Source: Acidobacteriota bacterium
GTDB lineage: Bacteria; Acidobacteriota; Terriglobia; Terriglobales; Acidobacteriaceae
Assembly: GCA_016196065.1 (NCBI GenBank)
Contig: JACPYL010000012.1
Span: forward strand, 186,001 to 250,000
Length of the DNA: 64,000 nucleotides
Reading direction: 5' to 3'
Positions 33,900 through 44,307 of this stretch are shown here, in pieces. Under the pieces are notes generated by a model. That model did not search any database, was not told where the DNA came from, and worked only from the letters and a program-made list of their open reading frames with translations. Both the position numbers and the translations under genes were made by a program. Positions within the stretch are counted from its first letter, which is position 1. The number at the start of each line of letters is the position of its first letter.

Positions 33900-36800
33900 A
33901 TGCTTGATATCACGCCAGACGATATCGCGCTATTGAACGACTCCGACCTTCGCACCTTGGTTGGTCTACTTTGCGAGGCAGAGCTTAGGAAGCGAGGTTT
34001 GTCCACCACTGCGGTGACGTGGAGCGGACATCAGAACTCGGCGGATGGAGGCCTAGACGTTCGCGTTTCCCTTGGGGACGACGTAACGATCGCCGGCTTC
34101 ATACCGCGCCCACACACTGGCTTTCAAGTGAAGAAGAGCGGTATGCCGCGCACCGAAATTCTCGACGAGATGCGGCCGGGCGACGTTTTGCGGCCGATTA
34201 TTCGAGACCTGGCGAATCGATCGGGCGCGTAGGTCATCGTGAGTGCGGAATCAACCTCGGAAACGACTCTTCGAAACAGACACGACGCCATGCGAGAGGC
34301 TGTGGGTGATCTTCCGAACGCGAAAGATCTTTCGTTAGATTTCTACGACCGAGGGCGTGTGGCGAGTTGGGTTCGCGACCATGCAGGCATGGCTCTCTGG
34401 GTCAGGAGCAAAATCGGGCGCGCGCTGCCGGGATGGCGCCCGTACGAGGCGTGGGCATATGTGCCTGATGGTGTCAGGGGAGAATACCTGCTTGACGATG
34501 CGGTCCGCGTCCGTACTGACACTGAGGCGACAGAGCCCGGCCTGTCGGCAGTGGTGGGCATTCAACGCGTTCGTGACCGACTGCGACCCCCTGGTGGAGT
34601 AGTCCGTCTCGTCGGATTGTCAGGAGTAGGAAAAACGAGATTTGTCCAAGCCCTTTTCGATAGCCGGGTTGGCGAGTCGAGCCTTGATCCAGCACTGGCG
34701 CTTTACACAGATGTGGCCGATGGACCCGAGCCGTCTCCCGTAACTCTTACCCAGAACCTGATTGCATCGCGCTCGCGGGCAATTGTCGTGGTGGACAACT
34801 GCCCGCCTGACCTTCACAGGCGCGTCTCCGACGTGTGCCGGGCGCCCGAAAGCACCGTGAGCGTGATTACGGTCGAGTACGACATTCGCGAGGACCAGCC
34901 CGAGGGAACCGAGGTTTTCGAGCTGGAAGTGTCTTCGGAAGCCTTAATCGAAAAATTGTTGAAGCACCGATTTTCCTATTTGTCGTGGATCGACCTTCAC
35001 ACTATTGCGCAGTTCTCGGGCGGAAACGCTCGAATCGCCATCAGCCTGGCCGAGACGGTTCACCGCGATGAGACGATTGCTGGCATGTCCGACGAAAATC
35101 TTTTCAAGCGATTGTTCGAACAGCGTAATGCACCGAATGAATCTCTGTTGGTTGCAGCACAAGGCCTATCGCTCGTGTACTCGTTTCATGGAGAAGACGT
35201 GTCCGATGGTGACGAGGCGGAACTTTCCCGACTGGGGGCCGTCGTAAAGAGAAACGCTCAAGAGATGTTTCAAAGTGCCGTCGAACTGGGGCGTCGCCGT
35301 TTAGTCCAGCGCCGCGGCGTCTGGCGGGCCGTTCTTCCCCATGCAATCGCGAATCGGCTGGCGGCCCGAGCGCTCCAAGACATCCCCACCACCATAGTCG
35401 AAAAACACCTAGTCAACGAAGCGCCCGAAAGACTTCTAAGGTCTTTTTCCAGAAGACTCGGGTATCTTGACGGTTCCCAAGAGGCAAAGCAAATCTCGAG
35501 GAACTGGCTTGGCGTAGGCGGGTTGTTGTCAGATGTCCTGAACCTCAACGAACTTGGCGAAAGTATGTTCAGAAACATAGCGCCAGTAGACCCGGATGCC
35601 ACGTTATCGGCGCTCGAACGAGCTGTGCTTGGGTCCACAAGCGGCGACTCTGCGAAAAAATGCGCCCGCTACGTGCAACTGCTGGTATCCCTCGCTTACG
35701 AGCCTCAGCATTTCGAAAGATCCGTTGCGCTGCTCGCCAAAGCTGCAGTGGCTGGCGCAGAAGGATCGGCGTCATCCTTTCGCCAAAAATCCCAACGACA
35801 CAACCAAAGCGTTCGGTTCGCTTTTCCTAATCATACAGTCAGGCACTCACGCATCCCCGGAACAGAGGGAATCAGTAACTCGGTCGTTGCTAAGGTCAAG
35901 CAATTCACTCGAACGAGAACTAGGCCTGAGGAGTCTCGATGCCGCTCTAACCGCGTGGCATTTCGGACCCATCGTAAGTTTTGGATTTGGAGCACGGTCG
36001 CGAGACTTTGGCTACTGGCCTGCCACGAGGGAAGAAGTGGTCAAGTGGTTCAGTCGATTCCTAAAGTTGGCTGAGGAATTGGCATGCGCTGACTACTCCG
36101 AGGCTCAACGCGTGCGCACTATCATCGCGAATAAGTTTCGTGGCCTGTGGACGGGAGCCCAGATGTATGAGGACTTGGAACGTACCTGCAACTCGATCTC
36201 GAGAAAATCATTCTGGGCAGAAGGCTGGAGTGCCGCGCGGGAAACGCTGTATTACGACTCCAATGGATTCACCGCCGATGTGGCTAAGAATCTCGCCCGC
36301 GTCGAGGCGCTTCTTCAGCCGCGGGGTACGATCCAGCGTGTGCGTTCGATCGTTTTGGCGGAATCTATATCAATTGTGGGAATTCCTTTAGTCAGTGACC
36401 GCAACGAGAGCATCGAGTCCGCGATGTCCCGACTGGAGAATACTGCCTACGAACTTGGTGTGACTGTGGTGCGTGATGAATCCGCGCTAAGAGAGCTTCT
36501 TCCAGAGTTAATTCGCACGAGGAGTGAACAAATTTGGGGTTTTGGGCGAGGGCTGGCGCAAGGCGCAGATGATCCGATCGAAATCTGGAAAAAGTTGGTC
36601 GCCCAACTGCAACCCATCCCCGTGGAAGGGACAACCATAGGCGTGTTCCGCGGATTCTTGAACGGTCTCCATCCAAGGAATCCAGCACTTGCAAGTTCCA
36701 TGCTCGATGATGCCATCGACGATAACGCTCTTGCGCAATTCTATCCCATGCTGGAGACCTCAATCGGAACGATAGAACAATCTGGATTTCAGCGCCTGAT

Positions 36801-37719
36801 TCGCTCTCTTAATCATGGTAGCGCTCCAATTCACATGTATCGGACGTTGCAGGCAGGGGGAGTAACGCATCATCTCAAAGGCTCGATGTTTAATGAGTTG
36901 TTGCTGAGAATTTCGGATCGCTACGCCGGCGTTGACATCGCCATAGAGATTCTCATCATGAGGCTTTCTTTCGGTCAAGAAAGCAGTACGCCCGGCGAAC
37001 TCGTCGAAATTGGATGTGAGCTTTTCCGCCGTCTCAAAGTAACCGGAAACACAGACTCTAACTTCGTATATAGGCTACAGATTGTCGGGAAGAACTGCTT
37101 ACTTGGGGAAAAGGGCGCTACGACTGTTAGCGAGATCTGCAGCAATCTGCGTGACGCCATTTCGAGGTCCGAAGCGTCTACATATGGCCACCGTGACCTT
37201 CTGCAGGTTCTCTTCAGTGCTCAGCCTTTTGCCGTTCTGCAATCCTTGTGCGGTGGAGACGATGCGGCAATGGCAAGGGTCGGAATCGGCATTTTGGAGA
37301 GTTCAGATCTATTGCGTCCGCATGCTTTCGACGTTATCCCAGTAGAGGCGCTTCTTCGATGGTGCGACGAATTGCCTGAGGTTCGTTATCCGATCGCGGC
37401 TGCGGGAATATCTGCGATTAAGCAAGACAAGGACGGTCCACACTGGACTGACATTGCACTCAAAATTCTGGAGAAATCTCCCGACCGGCCCCGAGTGCTC
37501 CAAAAATTCATCCGGCAATTCAGCTTGCCGGGTTGGGACAGTTCGAAAGCCGCGGAGGTCCAGTCCAATTTACGGCTCCTCGATGAAATGGCAAAGTACT
37601 CTGATCCTCGCCTTGAGGAGTTTGCAAGCCAGGAAAAGGCCAGGTTGTCGCAGGCGACCGCTGCTGTGAAGGAAGCGATCCCCCCGGTTTACCTAGATCA
37701 GTACGAAAGCTTTGAGTAA
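33900..37719 (+). pseudogene. Broken STAND NTPase with N-terminal PD-(D/E)xK nuclease-like domain
   Basis: Three open pieces join into one gene of about 1,272 codons. Piece 1 (33,900-34,232) has a restriction-endonuclease-like core: DGGLDVRV (Asp53) and FQVKK (Gln76, Lys78). Its stop, TAG at 34,230, is in frame with the next piece, which resumes as VIVSAESTSETTLRNRHDAM, so the stop looks like a nonsense mutation. Piece 2 has a P-loop, RLVGLSGVGKTRFVQALF (about 236-253 of the whole), and Walker B AIVVVDNCPPD. Near 35,750 the frame shifts by +1 (apparent extra G in GTGGCTGGCGCAG); the third piece continues as KDRRHPFAKNPNDTTKAFGS to 37,719 with a long helical tail. The plan matches NLR-like antiphage proteins (nuclease, STAND, sensor repeats). 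Two lesions suggest decay. Confidence 0.75.
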
Positions 37720-37814
37720 GCAGGCATCCGCGTCGCAGCAGTGAACCTCTGCGCACGGGAAATAGCTTCCCAACATCAAAAACGTCGGACAAGAAAGCCT
37801 GCCCCGCGTGCATT

Positions 37815-37837
37815 CCGCTTCCCGTTTCGGGAAGCGG
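37815..37837. repeat. Hairpin downstream of the broken STAND gene
   Basis: Ten-base arms CCGCTTCCCG/CGGGAAGCGG enclose TTT. No T run follows. The remainder of the gap to 38,006 holds degenerate pieces of the GTCATCC repeat (for example GAGGATGACA directly before the next start). Confidence 0.5.
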
Positions 37838-38006
37838 CGACAAGATTTCTCTTCTGAAACTCTTGCTTTGGGATGCTGGAAAATTTCCAATAGAAGCAGT
37901 CAAAAGCAGATTCCTCGCACGCTCTCGCCTTCGGCTGCGAGCGACTCGGAATGACAGCCGTTAAGGGAGTGGCTGCGGGCGAAGCAACATCTTCGCTGAG
38001 GATGAC

Positions 38007-38591
38007 ATGTCTCTCATTGGGGTGAGTGTGACGAAGAAAAGAACAAGATCGACGCACAAAATCGCCGACAAGAAGAAGCGCGGCGAGTGGGTGGAGTTGC
38101 GGTTCATGGCGGAGGCGGCTGAGCATGATTTGCCGGCTAGCAAACCGTTGGGCGATTCGGAGAATTTTGATGTGGTGGTGGGGCGTCCGGGAAAGTTCGT
38201 GGCAGTGCAGGTGAAGTGCACGATCTTCCAATCGAAGAATGGCGAAGGATATGTCTGCTCGGTGTGCAGCAGTCATAAGGTGTATCGGGAGGGGTCGTTT
38301 GATTTTTTGGCGGCGTATGTGGTGCCGGAGAAGGCATGGTACATTCTGCCGGCCAAGGAGATTACGGGAATGCGGGCGGTAACGCTGTGCACGCCGACAG
38401 GACGGTATGAGCAATATCGCGAGGCGTGGAAGCTGCTGCAGGATGCGGTGGGGCTGGGCGAAACGGCGGTGAGCGATCCGGCTAGTAGCGGCGTGGACAC
38501 CAGCGAGGAAGCACCGGCGGCGCCTTCGCCGGCGTTTCAAAGGATGGAGTCTGCGATGAATCTGTTCCGTCGGCGCCTGCAGGGCGAGTGA
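38007..38591 (+). CDS. PD-(D/E)xK endonuclease-family protein
   Basis: The 194-residue protein has the compact nuclease core of the family first noted with group I introns: GEWVELRFMAEAAEHDLPAS (helix with the first acidic residue), GDSENFDVVVGR and KFVAVQVKCTI, where the D/E...QVK pattern supplies the catalytic residues. C-terminal residues 150-194 look disordered. The first ATG lies at the edge of a repeat; a GTG at 38,028 is an alternative start. It follows the broken STAND gene and could be part of the same accessory patch. Confidence 0.75.
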   Translation: MSLIGVSVTKKRTRSTHKIADKKKRGEWVELRFMAEAAEHDLPASKPLGDSENFDVVVGRPGKFVAVQVKCTIFQSKNGEGYVCSVCSSHKVYREGSFDFLAAYVVPEKAWYILPAKEITGMRAVTLCTPTGRYEQYREAWKLLQDAVGLGETAVSDPASSGVDTSEEAPAAPSPAFQRMESAMNLFRRRLQGE

Positions 38592-38635
38592 ACGCTTCCG
38601 CGACAGGGATGTAACGTTCTATCCCCAAGGCCTTC

Positions 38636-39517
38636 TCACCAGAACGGCTGCTCCGCGGGAACAAACTCCACCTTAACTTCCGGCACCATCGGTTTCAGCC
38701 AGCGCACACACTCTTCCATCCCAGCTTGCTCGGAAGGGATGTGTCCGAGGACGATCAACGCCTTCTGTCTCTTCTCACTGACGGCGTCGGCGGCGTATTC
38801 GACGGTTTCCCATTCGCGGGATTCGCCGGTGATCAGTAGTTGGACATCGGGAATCTCTAGCGCGCGCACTTCCGTCTGCAGGCCGGCGGCGCCGGGGGAG
38901 AGAGCGATACGGGTCAGTTTCATGGTGCGGTCGCCGACTACACGCATAGTGCGCAGTTGCAGTCGCGACTTCAATTCGGCGGCCAGCTTTTCCAGCGTGG
39001 TTTCAGGAATCGTGAATAGGTACGGATTCTGTTTGTCCTGAAACTTTTCCCAGCCGAGAGCGCGGATCATGCCCACTTCGATGCCGTCCGGATTGCGCAT
39101 GTGCCAGTGGTCGTGGAATCTCCAGACCACCAGGTTGTGCTCTTTGATGAATGCCAGTTTTTGCGCGAGGACGGGATCGTTTTCTTTCTGCGGAATTTCG
39201 TCGGCGTGGTCGAGGTGATTGTAGAAAGTCGGCTCGTGGGTGATCACGAGATTCTGTCCGGCGGCGGCGGCGCGCTGCAGGACGTCGAATGTCGCCATCA
39301 TTGTGACTGCGATGCCGGTCACGCGAGTGTCGGGATCTCCTGCTTTGAAGGTGTCTACCGTGTCCTGCTGCCAGGGAACGCCGACTTGCGCCTTGATTCG
39401 TTCGATCACTTCCCGCGCGGTGAGAGGTTCGTGTCTCGCGGTGGCCGGGGATTGAGCCGACGCGACAATTGGCAAAAAGGTGAGGAATGCGAGTAAGGTC
39501 GACCAGCGTCCATGCAT
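38636..39517 (-). CDS. NIF3-family dinuclear metal protein with a signal peptide
   Basis: The ATG at 39,517 has AAAGAGG about 7 bases upstream. A clear signal peptide (MHGRWSTLLAFLTFLPIVASA, then QSP) is followed by the NIF3 fold: VTGIAVTMMATFDVLQRA, LVITHEPTFYNH (metal-binding His), LITGESREWETVEYA and GHIPSEQAGMEECVRWL. NIF3 proteins are normally cytosolic hexamers with two metal ions. Export is unusual. The substrate of the family is not settled. Confidence 0.85.
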   Translation of the reverse strand: MHGRWSTLLAFLTFLPIVASAQSPATARHEPLTAREVIERIKAQVGVPWQQDTVDTFKAGDPDTRVTGIAVTMMATFDVLQRAAAAGQNLVITHEPTFYNHLDHADEIPQKENDPVLAQKLAFIKEHNLVVWRFHDHWHMRNPDGIEVGMIRALGWEKFQDKQNPYLFTIPETTLEKLAAELKSRLQLRTMRVVGDRTMKLTRIALSPGAAGLQTEVRALEIPDVQLLITGESREWETVEYAADAVSEKRQKALIVLGHIPSEQAGMEECVRWLKPMVPEVKVEFVPAEQPFW

Positions 39518-39594
39518 GATTGTGCCTCTTTCTGGCTGCGACACTTTGTGCGCATTCTAACAATGCGCATGCGATTGAGGGGCGAATGCTGCCA

Positions 39595-39915
39595 TCAATC
39601 GAACCATTCAATCTCTTCCACGTCCCGCGCCCCGGCTTGCGCCAGCAGTGCGCGAAACGCTTCATCGATCGCCGGCATTGCGGTCTGGCAATCGTTCGCG
39701 AGCCGGACATCGGCACGATAACGATATCCGCCGGCTACGCGATCTGGAAAATCGCAGATCCGAATCCGCACGCCCGGAAACGGAGAGCACGCCACGTAGT
39801 CTCCGTACCAATGACTGTCTCCCATCGACCATTGCCATCCGCCGAGAGCATGCAAGCGGGTCCGCAGGGCGGTTGTGGATGAGTCCGGAACGACAAACTG
39901 GTAGGCTCCAGTCAT
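39595..39915 (-). CDS. Small hypothetical protein
   Basis: The 106-residue protein is soluble with many aromatics (GGWQWSMGDSHWYGDYVACS) and ends EEIEWFD. Its codon use is GC-rich like the host. It is co-directional with the NIF3 gene, 77 bases upstream of it. The family is not recognised; a start without a Shine-Dalgarno sequence at 39,915 is plausible. Confidence 0.6.
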   Translation of the reverse strand: MTGAYQFVVPDSSTTALRTRLHALGGWQWSMGDSHWYGDYVACSPFPGVRIRICDFPDRVAGGYRYRADVRLANDCQTAMPAIDEAFRALLAQAGARDVEEIEWFD

Positions 39916-40017
39916 AATTTGAGAAACTCATCGTACCGGAATCGGCCGGGAGGGCGAAGGGCGGTAAGGCGCTTCGAGCGCGGATTTCCGCCGCGAACCA
40001 ATCCAGCCAACTCTTTG

Positions 40018-40047
40018 ATTCGCTTTTTATTCGCTTCGTGCTAAACT
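40018..40047 (+). promoter_or_regulatory. recA promoter region with an 11-bp-spaced direct repeat
   Basis: ATTC-N7-ATTC (40,018 and 40,029) is a direct repeat with a period of 11, the same plan as the GTTC-N7-GTTC LexA box of Alphaproteobacteria. A -10-like TAAACT follows at 40,042-40,047. An SOS operator is therefore possible but unproven. Confidence 0.35.
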
Positions 40048-40154
40048 GACCCAAAATGATGTGATGACCCGCACTTTTTACTCCAGCCTGCGGGTGTAGG
40101 CTTCTGGGATTAACACTCCCAGCTTCAGGTATTTAAATACAGTCAGGAGCATTC

Positions 40155-41267
40155 ATGATGGCCGACGAGCGCAACAAAGCAATTGATCTTGCACTCTCTC
40201 AGATTGAAAAGCAGTTTGGTAAGGGCTCGATCATGCGGCTGGGATCGAAGGAAGCGATCGTCCCTATCGCCGTGATTCCCACTGGATCGATCTCGTTCGA
40301 TGCGGCATTGGGCGTGGGTGGATTTCCACGTGGCCGTGTGGTCGAAGTGTTCGGTCCGGAATCGTCCGGCAAGACCACCATCACCCTGCAGGTGATCGCC
40401 GAAGCGCAGAAGATGGGCGGCATGGCCGCTTTCGTCGACGCCGAACACGCGCTTGATCCCGGCTACGCGAAGAAACTCGGTGTAGACGTCGACAACCTGC
40501 TCGTGTCGCAGCCCGACTACGGCGAACAGGCACTCGAGATCGTGGAAGCCCTGGTTCGCTCGAACGCGATTGACGTGCTGGTGGTGGACTCGGTGGCAGC
40601 CCTGGTTCCGAAAGCTGAACTCGATGGCGAAATGGGCGACAGCCACATGGGATTGCAGGCCCGCCTCATGTCGCAAGCTCTTCGTAAACTGACTGGTACG
40701 GTCGCGAAATCACGTACCTGCCTGATCTTCATCAATCAGATCCGCGAAAAAATCGGCGTCATGTTTGGCAACCCGGAGACCACTACCGGCGGCCGCGCGC
40801 TGAAGTTTTACTCGTCCGTGCGCATCGATATCCGTCGTATCGCTGCTATCAAGGAAGGCGACGTAATGACGGGCTCGCGCACGAAAGTGAAGATCGTGAA
40901 GAACAAAGTTGCCGCACCGTTCCGCGAAGCCGAATTCGACATCCTCTACGGCGAAGGCATCTCGCGCGAAGGCGACCTGCTGGACCTGGCGTCGAATAAC
41001 AATATCGTGGAGAAGTCCGGCTCCTGGTACAGCTACAAAGGCGAGCGCATCGGACAAGGCCGCGAAAATGCGCGCGCTTTCCTGAAGGAAAACAAAGACA
41101 CGATGGTGAAGCTCGAAGCCGAAGTTCGCAAAGCTCTGGGAATCGGGGTCGGGCCAGCAGCAGCGGCTCCTGTGGCGGCCCCAGCGCAGGCTACGGGGAC
41201 TCAGGGACGGGTAGCAACCATGCCATTGGCAGTTGAGGCAGCCAAAGGACAGGCCGCAAAGCGCTAG
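40155..41267 (+). CDS. recA: Recombinase RecA
   Basis: RecA forms filaments on single-stranded DNA, drives strand exchange and triggers LexA cleavage. The 370-residue protein carries the P-loop [11 protein letters not shown], the Walker B strand [12 protein letters not shown], loop L1 ([20 protein letters not shown]) and the loop L2 region ([17 protein letters not shown]). An Ala/Pro-rich tail of about 35 residues is typical of some phyla. AGGAG precedes two in-frame ATGs (40,155, 40,158). No recX follows. Confidence 0.97.
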   Translation: MMADERNKAIDLALSQIEKQFGKGSIMRLGSKEAIVPIAVIPTGSISFDAALGVGGFPRGRVVEVFGPESSGKTTITLQVIAEAQKMGGMAAFVDAEHALDPGYAKKLGVDVDNLLVSQPDYGEQALEIVEALVRSNAIDVLVVDSVAALVPKAELDGEMGDSHMGLQARLMSQALRKLTGTVAKSRTCLIFINQIREKIGVMFGNPETTTGGRALKFYSSVRIDIRRIAAIKEGDVMTGSRTKVKIVKNKVAAPFREAEFDILYGEGISREGDLLDLASNNNIVEKSGSWYSYKGERIGQGRENARAFLKENKDTMVKLEAEVRKALGIGVGPAAAAPVAAPAQATGTQGRVATMPLAVEAAKGQAAKR

Positions 41268-41370
41268 AAGGGCCATATGAAATAACGACCGCCCGCGGCG
41301 AAGTATTGCGGGACAGTGAGGCGTTTGCTTCGCGAAAGGGTTAGCGGCGTTTGCTTAGTCCTCGCGTCGT

Positions 41371-41607
41371 TTGCATTCTTTGCAGCGCTCAGTCTTGCAG
41401 TTAGGATTTCCTAGGTACGTGTGCAAACGATTTTCGGGAGGTCGGACCACGGTAGATCCAGAGCAATGTCGCCCCGCCCAGAGCGGCCCCGGACTTGCTG
41501 ACCGGCTGACACAAATCGGCAAGGATTGCGCGGAACATCTAAAAGAGCCCTTTCGCTCCGTCGATCATGGCGAACTGCTATACGACGAAAAGGGATTTCC
41601 ACGATGA
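41371..41607 (+). CDS. Possible small ORF or gene remnant between recA and coaD
   Basis: A 78-codon frame ends with a protein-like segment (LTQIGKDCAEHLKEPFRSVD, then HGELLYDEKGFPR), while the first half looks random. No Shine-Dalgarno sequence is visible. It could be the tail of a decayed gene. The rest of the 558-base recA-coaD gap (41,268-41,825) has GGCGTTTGCTT repeated twice near 41,320-41,355 and nothing else that I can support. Confidence 0.25.
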   Translation: MHSLQRSVLQLGFPRYVCKRFSGGRTTVDPEQCRPAQSGPGLADRLTQIGKDCAEHLKEPFRSVDHGELLYDEKGFPR

Positions 41608-41825
41608 TTGCCCGCTCCTCGGCCCTCAGGGCATCGTGTCGACGAGCCCAAGTTTATCCAAGGAAGCGCATAGGTTGGTCGTCTCCACGCTCGCTCGACA
41701 CATAGAAGTCGCCATCGCGCCGAAACCTGAGTGCTGACCACGGCCGAGTGCTGCCTCATTGCCATCCCCGTTTCTCCCCGCATACAATCCTTCTTACTCT
41801 CGACCCTGTCGTCGACCGAGGCCCT

Positions 41826-42383
41826 GTGAAGCGCATTAAAGCCATATATCCCGGATCGTTCGATCCCCCGACCAACGGACATCTCGATCTGATCGAGCGG
41901 GGGAGCAAGATTTTCGATGAACTCGTGGTCGCCATCCTTCGCAATCCCGAAAAGGCGCCCCTCTTCAGTGTTCCCGAGCGCCGCAACATGCTGGAAGCCA
42001 TGACCGCCGGCTTCGACAATGTTTCGGTCGAGACCTTCGACGGCCTGACCGTCGAATACGCGATGACGGTAGGAGCATCGGTGGTGCTGCGCGGCATTCG
42101 CGCCATCAGCGACTACGAATACGAACTCCAGATGGCATTGATGAACCGCAAGCTCCAGCCCAGCCTGGAAACTGTCTTCATGATGCCCGCCGAACGATAT
42201 TCCTACGTCAGTTCGCGACTGGTACGGGAAGTTGCGCAACTGGGCGGCAGTATCAATTGCCTTGTTCCGGACCTAGTGGCGCAGAAACTTCGTGAGAAAA
42301 TGGATCCAGCACTGAAGTTCGCCGACGCCGAGTTGGCACGCAAACCGTCCCAGCACAAGACAAAGTCCAGGAAAAAGCGTTAG
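41826..42383 (+). CDS. coaD: Phosphopantetheine adenylyltransferase
   Basis: CoaD transfers AMP from ATP to 4'-phosphopantetheine in CoA synthesis. The GTG at 41,826, after GAGG, gives 185 residues. Signature motifs are YPGSFDPPTNGHLDLIERG (nucleotide-binding TxGH), RGIRAISDYEYELQMALMNR and SYVSSRLVREVAQLGG. The C-terminal 25 residues are basic and extra. The gene is followed closely by the aminotransferase gene. Confidence 0.94.
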   Translation: MKRIKAIYPGSFDPPTNGHLDLIERGSKIFDELVVAILRNPEKAPLFSVPERRNMLEAMTAGFDNVSVETFDGLTVEYAMTVGASVVLRGIRAISDYEYELQMALMNRKLQPSLETVFMMPAERYSYVSSRLVREVAQLGGSINCLVPDLVAQKLREKMDPALKFADAELARKPSQHKTKSRKKR

Positions 42384-42417
42384 TCCAAATCGACCGAGAA
42401 GAAGAGACGACGAAATC

Positions 42418-43623
42418 ATGAGCAGCGTAATGACCCCCGTGACCCATCCCGTCCGCCTGACGGAACGCATTAACCGGATCGAGCCCTCGTCTACCATGGC
42501 CGCGGCAGCCGAGGCCGAAAAGCTGCGCCAGCAGGGCATCGACATCGTGGACGTCACCGCCGGCGAACCACACTTCACCACGCCGCAGCACGTGAAGGAT
42601 GCTGCCATCGCGGCCATCAATAACAATTTCTCGAAATACACCGCAGTCGGTGGAACGCTCGAATTGAAGGATGCCATTATCAATCGCCATGCCGCCGACT
42701 TCGGCTCTGCCTACAAACGCGAAGAAGCGTGTGCGTCGGTGGGCGGCAAGCATGCGCTGTTCAACGTGATCTCCGTGCTCGTCGATCACGGTGACGAAGC
42801 GATTCTGCCGGTGCCCTACTGGGTCAGCTTCAAAGACATGGTGCGTTACATGGGCGGCAACTGTGTGCTGCTTAATGCCGACGAGTCGCAAGGCTTCCGC
42901 GTAACCGCGCAGATGGTGGAGCGCCTCATCACGCCGAAGACGAAACTCATCATTCTGAATTCGCCGTCGAATCCGTCGGGCGCGGTGATGAGCCCCAGCG
43001 ACATGACCGAAGTCGTTCGACTCGCGCACGAGCGCGGCATCTGGGTAATTTCCGACGAGTGTTACGTCTACCTGAATTACACGGCAAAGAATTTTTCTGT
43101 CGGATCGCTCACGGAATTCCGTGACCGTTTTCTCGTCGTCGGATCACTCTCGAAAACCTATGCGATGACTGGATGGCGTCTCGGGTACACACTCGGCCCG
43201 GCCGCGATCATCGGCGCAGTAGCAAAGCTGCAGAGCCAGTCCACGTCGAACCCGACCTCGATCGTGCAAAAAGCGGCCGTCGCGGCGCTGAATAGTTCGC
43301 AACAATGCGTGGCCGACATGCGCGCCGAGTACATCAAATTGCGCGACCACATTGTCGGCGGGTTGCGCGCGATCCACGGCGTGAAGTGCACGATGCCGGA
43401 AGGCGCGTTCTATGCGTATCCCAATGTGTCGGCGTTCTTCGGCAAGAGCGGCGTGAAGTGCGCTGCCGACATCGCCCACGGACTGCTGCACAAAGCGCAC
43501 GTGGCGACGGTCGCCGGAGAAGGCTTCGGCACCAGCGAGCACGTCCGCATTTCGTACGCGACCACCATGGAGAACCTCGACCGGGCACTCGAACGGATGC
43601 AGAAATATTTCGCAAGCCTGTAG
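42418..43623 (+). CDS. Class I/II pyridoxal-phosphate aminotransferase (aspartate type)
   Basis: The 401-residue enzyme belongs to the AspB-like (Igamma) aspartate/prephenate aminotransferase group. It has TAGEPHFTTP and KYTAVGGTLELKDAI at the N-terminus, NSPSNPSGAVMSP and ISDECYVYLNY in the middle, and the PLP lysine in GSLSKTYAMTGWRLGY. The C-terminal Arg for the carboxylate lies in HVRISYATT. It starts 34 bases after the coaD stop and may be co-transcribed with coaD. Confidence 0.9.
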   Translation: MSSVMTPVTHPVRLTERINRIEPSSTMAAAAEAEKLRQQGIDIVDVTAGEPHFTTPQHVKDAAIAAINNNFSKYTAVGGTLELKDAIINRHAADFGSAYKREEACASVGGKHALFNVISVLVDHGDEAILPVPYWVSFKDMVRYMGGNCVLLNADESQGFRVTAQMVERLITPKTKLIILNSPSNPSGAVMSPSDMTEVVRLAHERGIWVISDECYVYLNYTAKNFSVGSLTEFRDRFLVVGSLSKTYAMTGWRLGYTLGPAAIIGAVAKLQSQSTSNPTSIVQKAAVAALNSSQQCVADMRAEYIKLRDHIVGGLRAIHGVKCTMPEGAFYAYPNVSAFFGKSGVKCAADIAHGLLHKAHVATVAGEGFGTSEHVRISYATTMENLDRALERMQKYFASL

Positions 43624-43657
43624 CTTTCATATCGTTTTTTGGAATTCTGGAGGTCGC

Positions 43658-44206
43658 ATGCGATCGCGTCTATTGTTTCTGTGCTCTCTCGTTATCCTCG
43701 GCGTGCTTGCCGTTGCCGTGCCAAGATCGCGCGCGGGATCTGGCGAGGCGACCGCCGTTCCTGGGGGTGACCGGTTACTCGGTGCGTGGCGACTGGTGAG
43801 CGTGGAAACGATCCGGCCCAATGGCGAAGTTATCTATCCGTTTTACGGCAAACATCCTGAGGGACTGATTGTTTACGATCGCAGCGGATGGATGAGCGTC
43901 CAGATTGTCTCCGATCCGAAGCCCCCCGGCCCGAAAGGGGATTCTCGAGAGACGTTTCGCAACGGCTCTCCCGACGAAAAGGTTGTTGCCATCGAAGGGT
44001 ACTATGCCTACTTTGGAACCTGGACCGTCGACTCATCGACGTCTACCGTGACCCACCACCTTAAAGACTCGCTTTATCCAGGAGAGAGAGGCGTGGAATT
44101 CGCCCGGCACTTTACCTTCAACGGCGACCAACTTACTCTGATCGCGAAGACCCACGAGATGGGTGAAGATCACCAGCGCAAACTGGTATGGCAACGCGCA
44201 CGGTAG
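43658..44206 (+). CDS. Exported lipocalin-like domain protein
   Basis: TGGAGG lies about 6 bases before the ATG. A signal peptide (MRSRLLFLCSLVILGVLAVA...RA) precedes a lipocalin-like domain typical of PF13924-like proteins: LLGAWRLVSVETIRPNGEVI, PEGLIVYDRSGWMSVQIV, and YYAYFGTWTVDSSTSTVTHH. The family binds small hydrophobic ligands or has a structural role; the ligand is unknown. It is co-directional with the aminotransferase gene. Confidence 0.82.
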   Translation: MRSRLLFLCSLVILGVLAVAVPRSRAGSGEATAVPGGDRLLGAWRLVSVETIRPNGEVIYPFYGKHPEGLIVYDRSGWMSVQIVSDPKPPGPKGDSRETFRNGSPDEKVVAIEGYYAYFGTWTVDSSTSTVTHHLKDSLYPGERGVEFARHFTFNGDQLTLIAKTHEMGEDHQRKLVWQRAR

Positions 44207-44218
44207 AGGCCCTCGTAG

Positions 44219-44307
44219 TCTGGTAATTTGTAATTAGTAGGCTTGGGAACTCAGCTACCGCCGAGTGCGAAAATCACAAATTACCAATCGCAAATTACCA
44301 ATTGTTC
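44219..44307. repeat. Inverted repeat of GGTAATTTGTAATT type directly before manA
   Basis: GGTAATTTGTAATT at the left and CAAATTACCAATCGCAAATT with ACCAATTG at the right form a dyad across 45 bases. The manA ATG is right at its edge, so the manA 5' region is repeat-derived. Confidence 0.65.

Noticed and set aside
34215-35770. Programmed recoding (stop readthrough plus +1 frameshift) in the STAND gene
   Set aside because: There is no slippery sequence or conserved structure that I can see. Two unrelated events in one gene fit mutation or sequencing error better.
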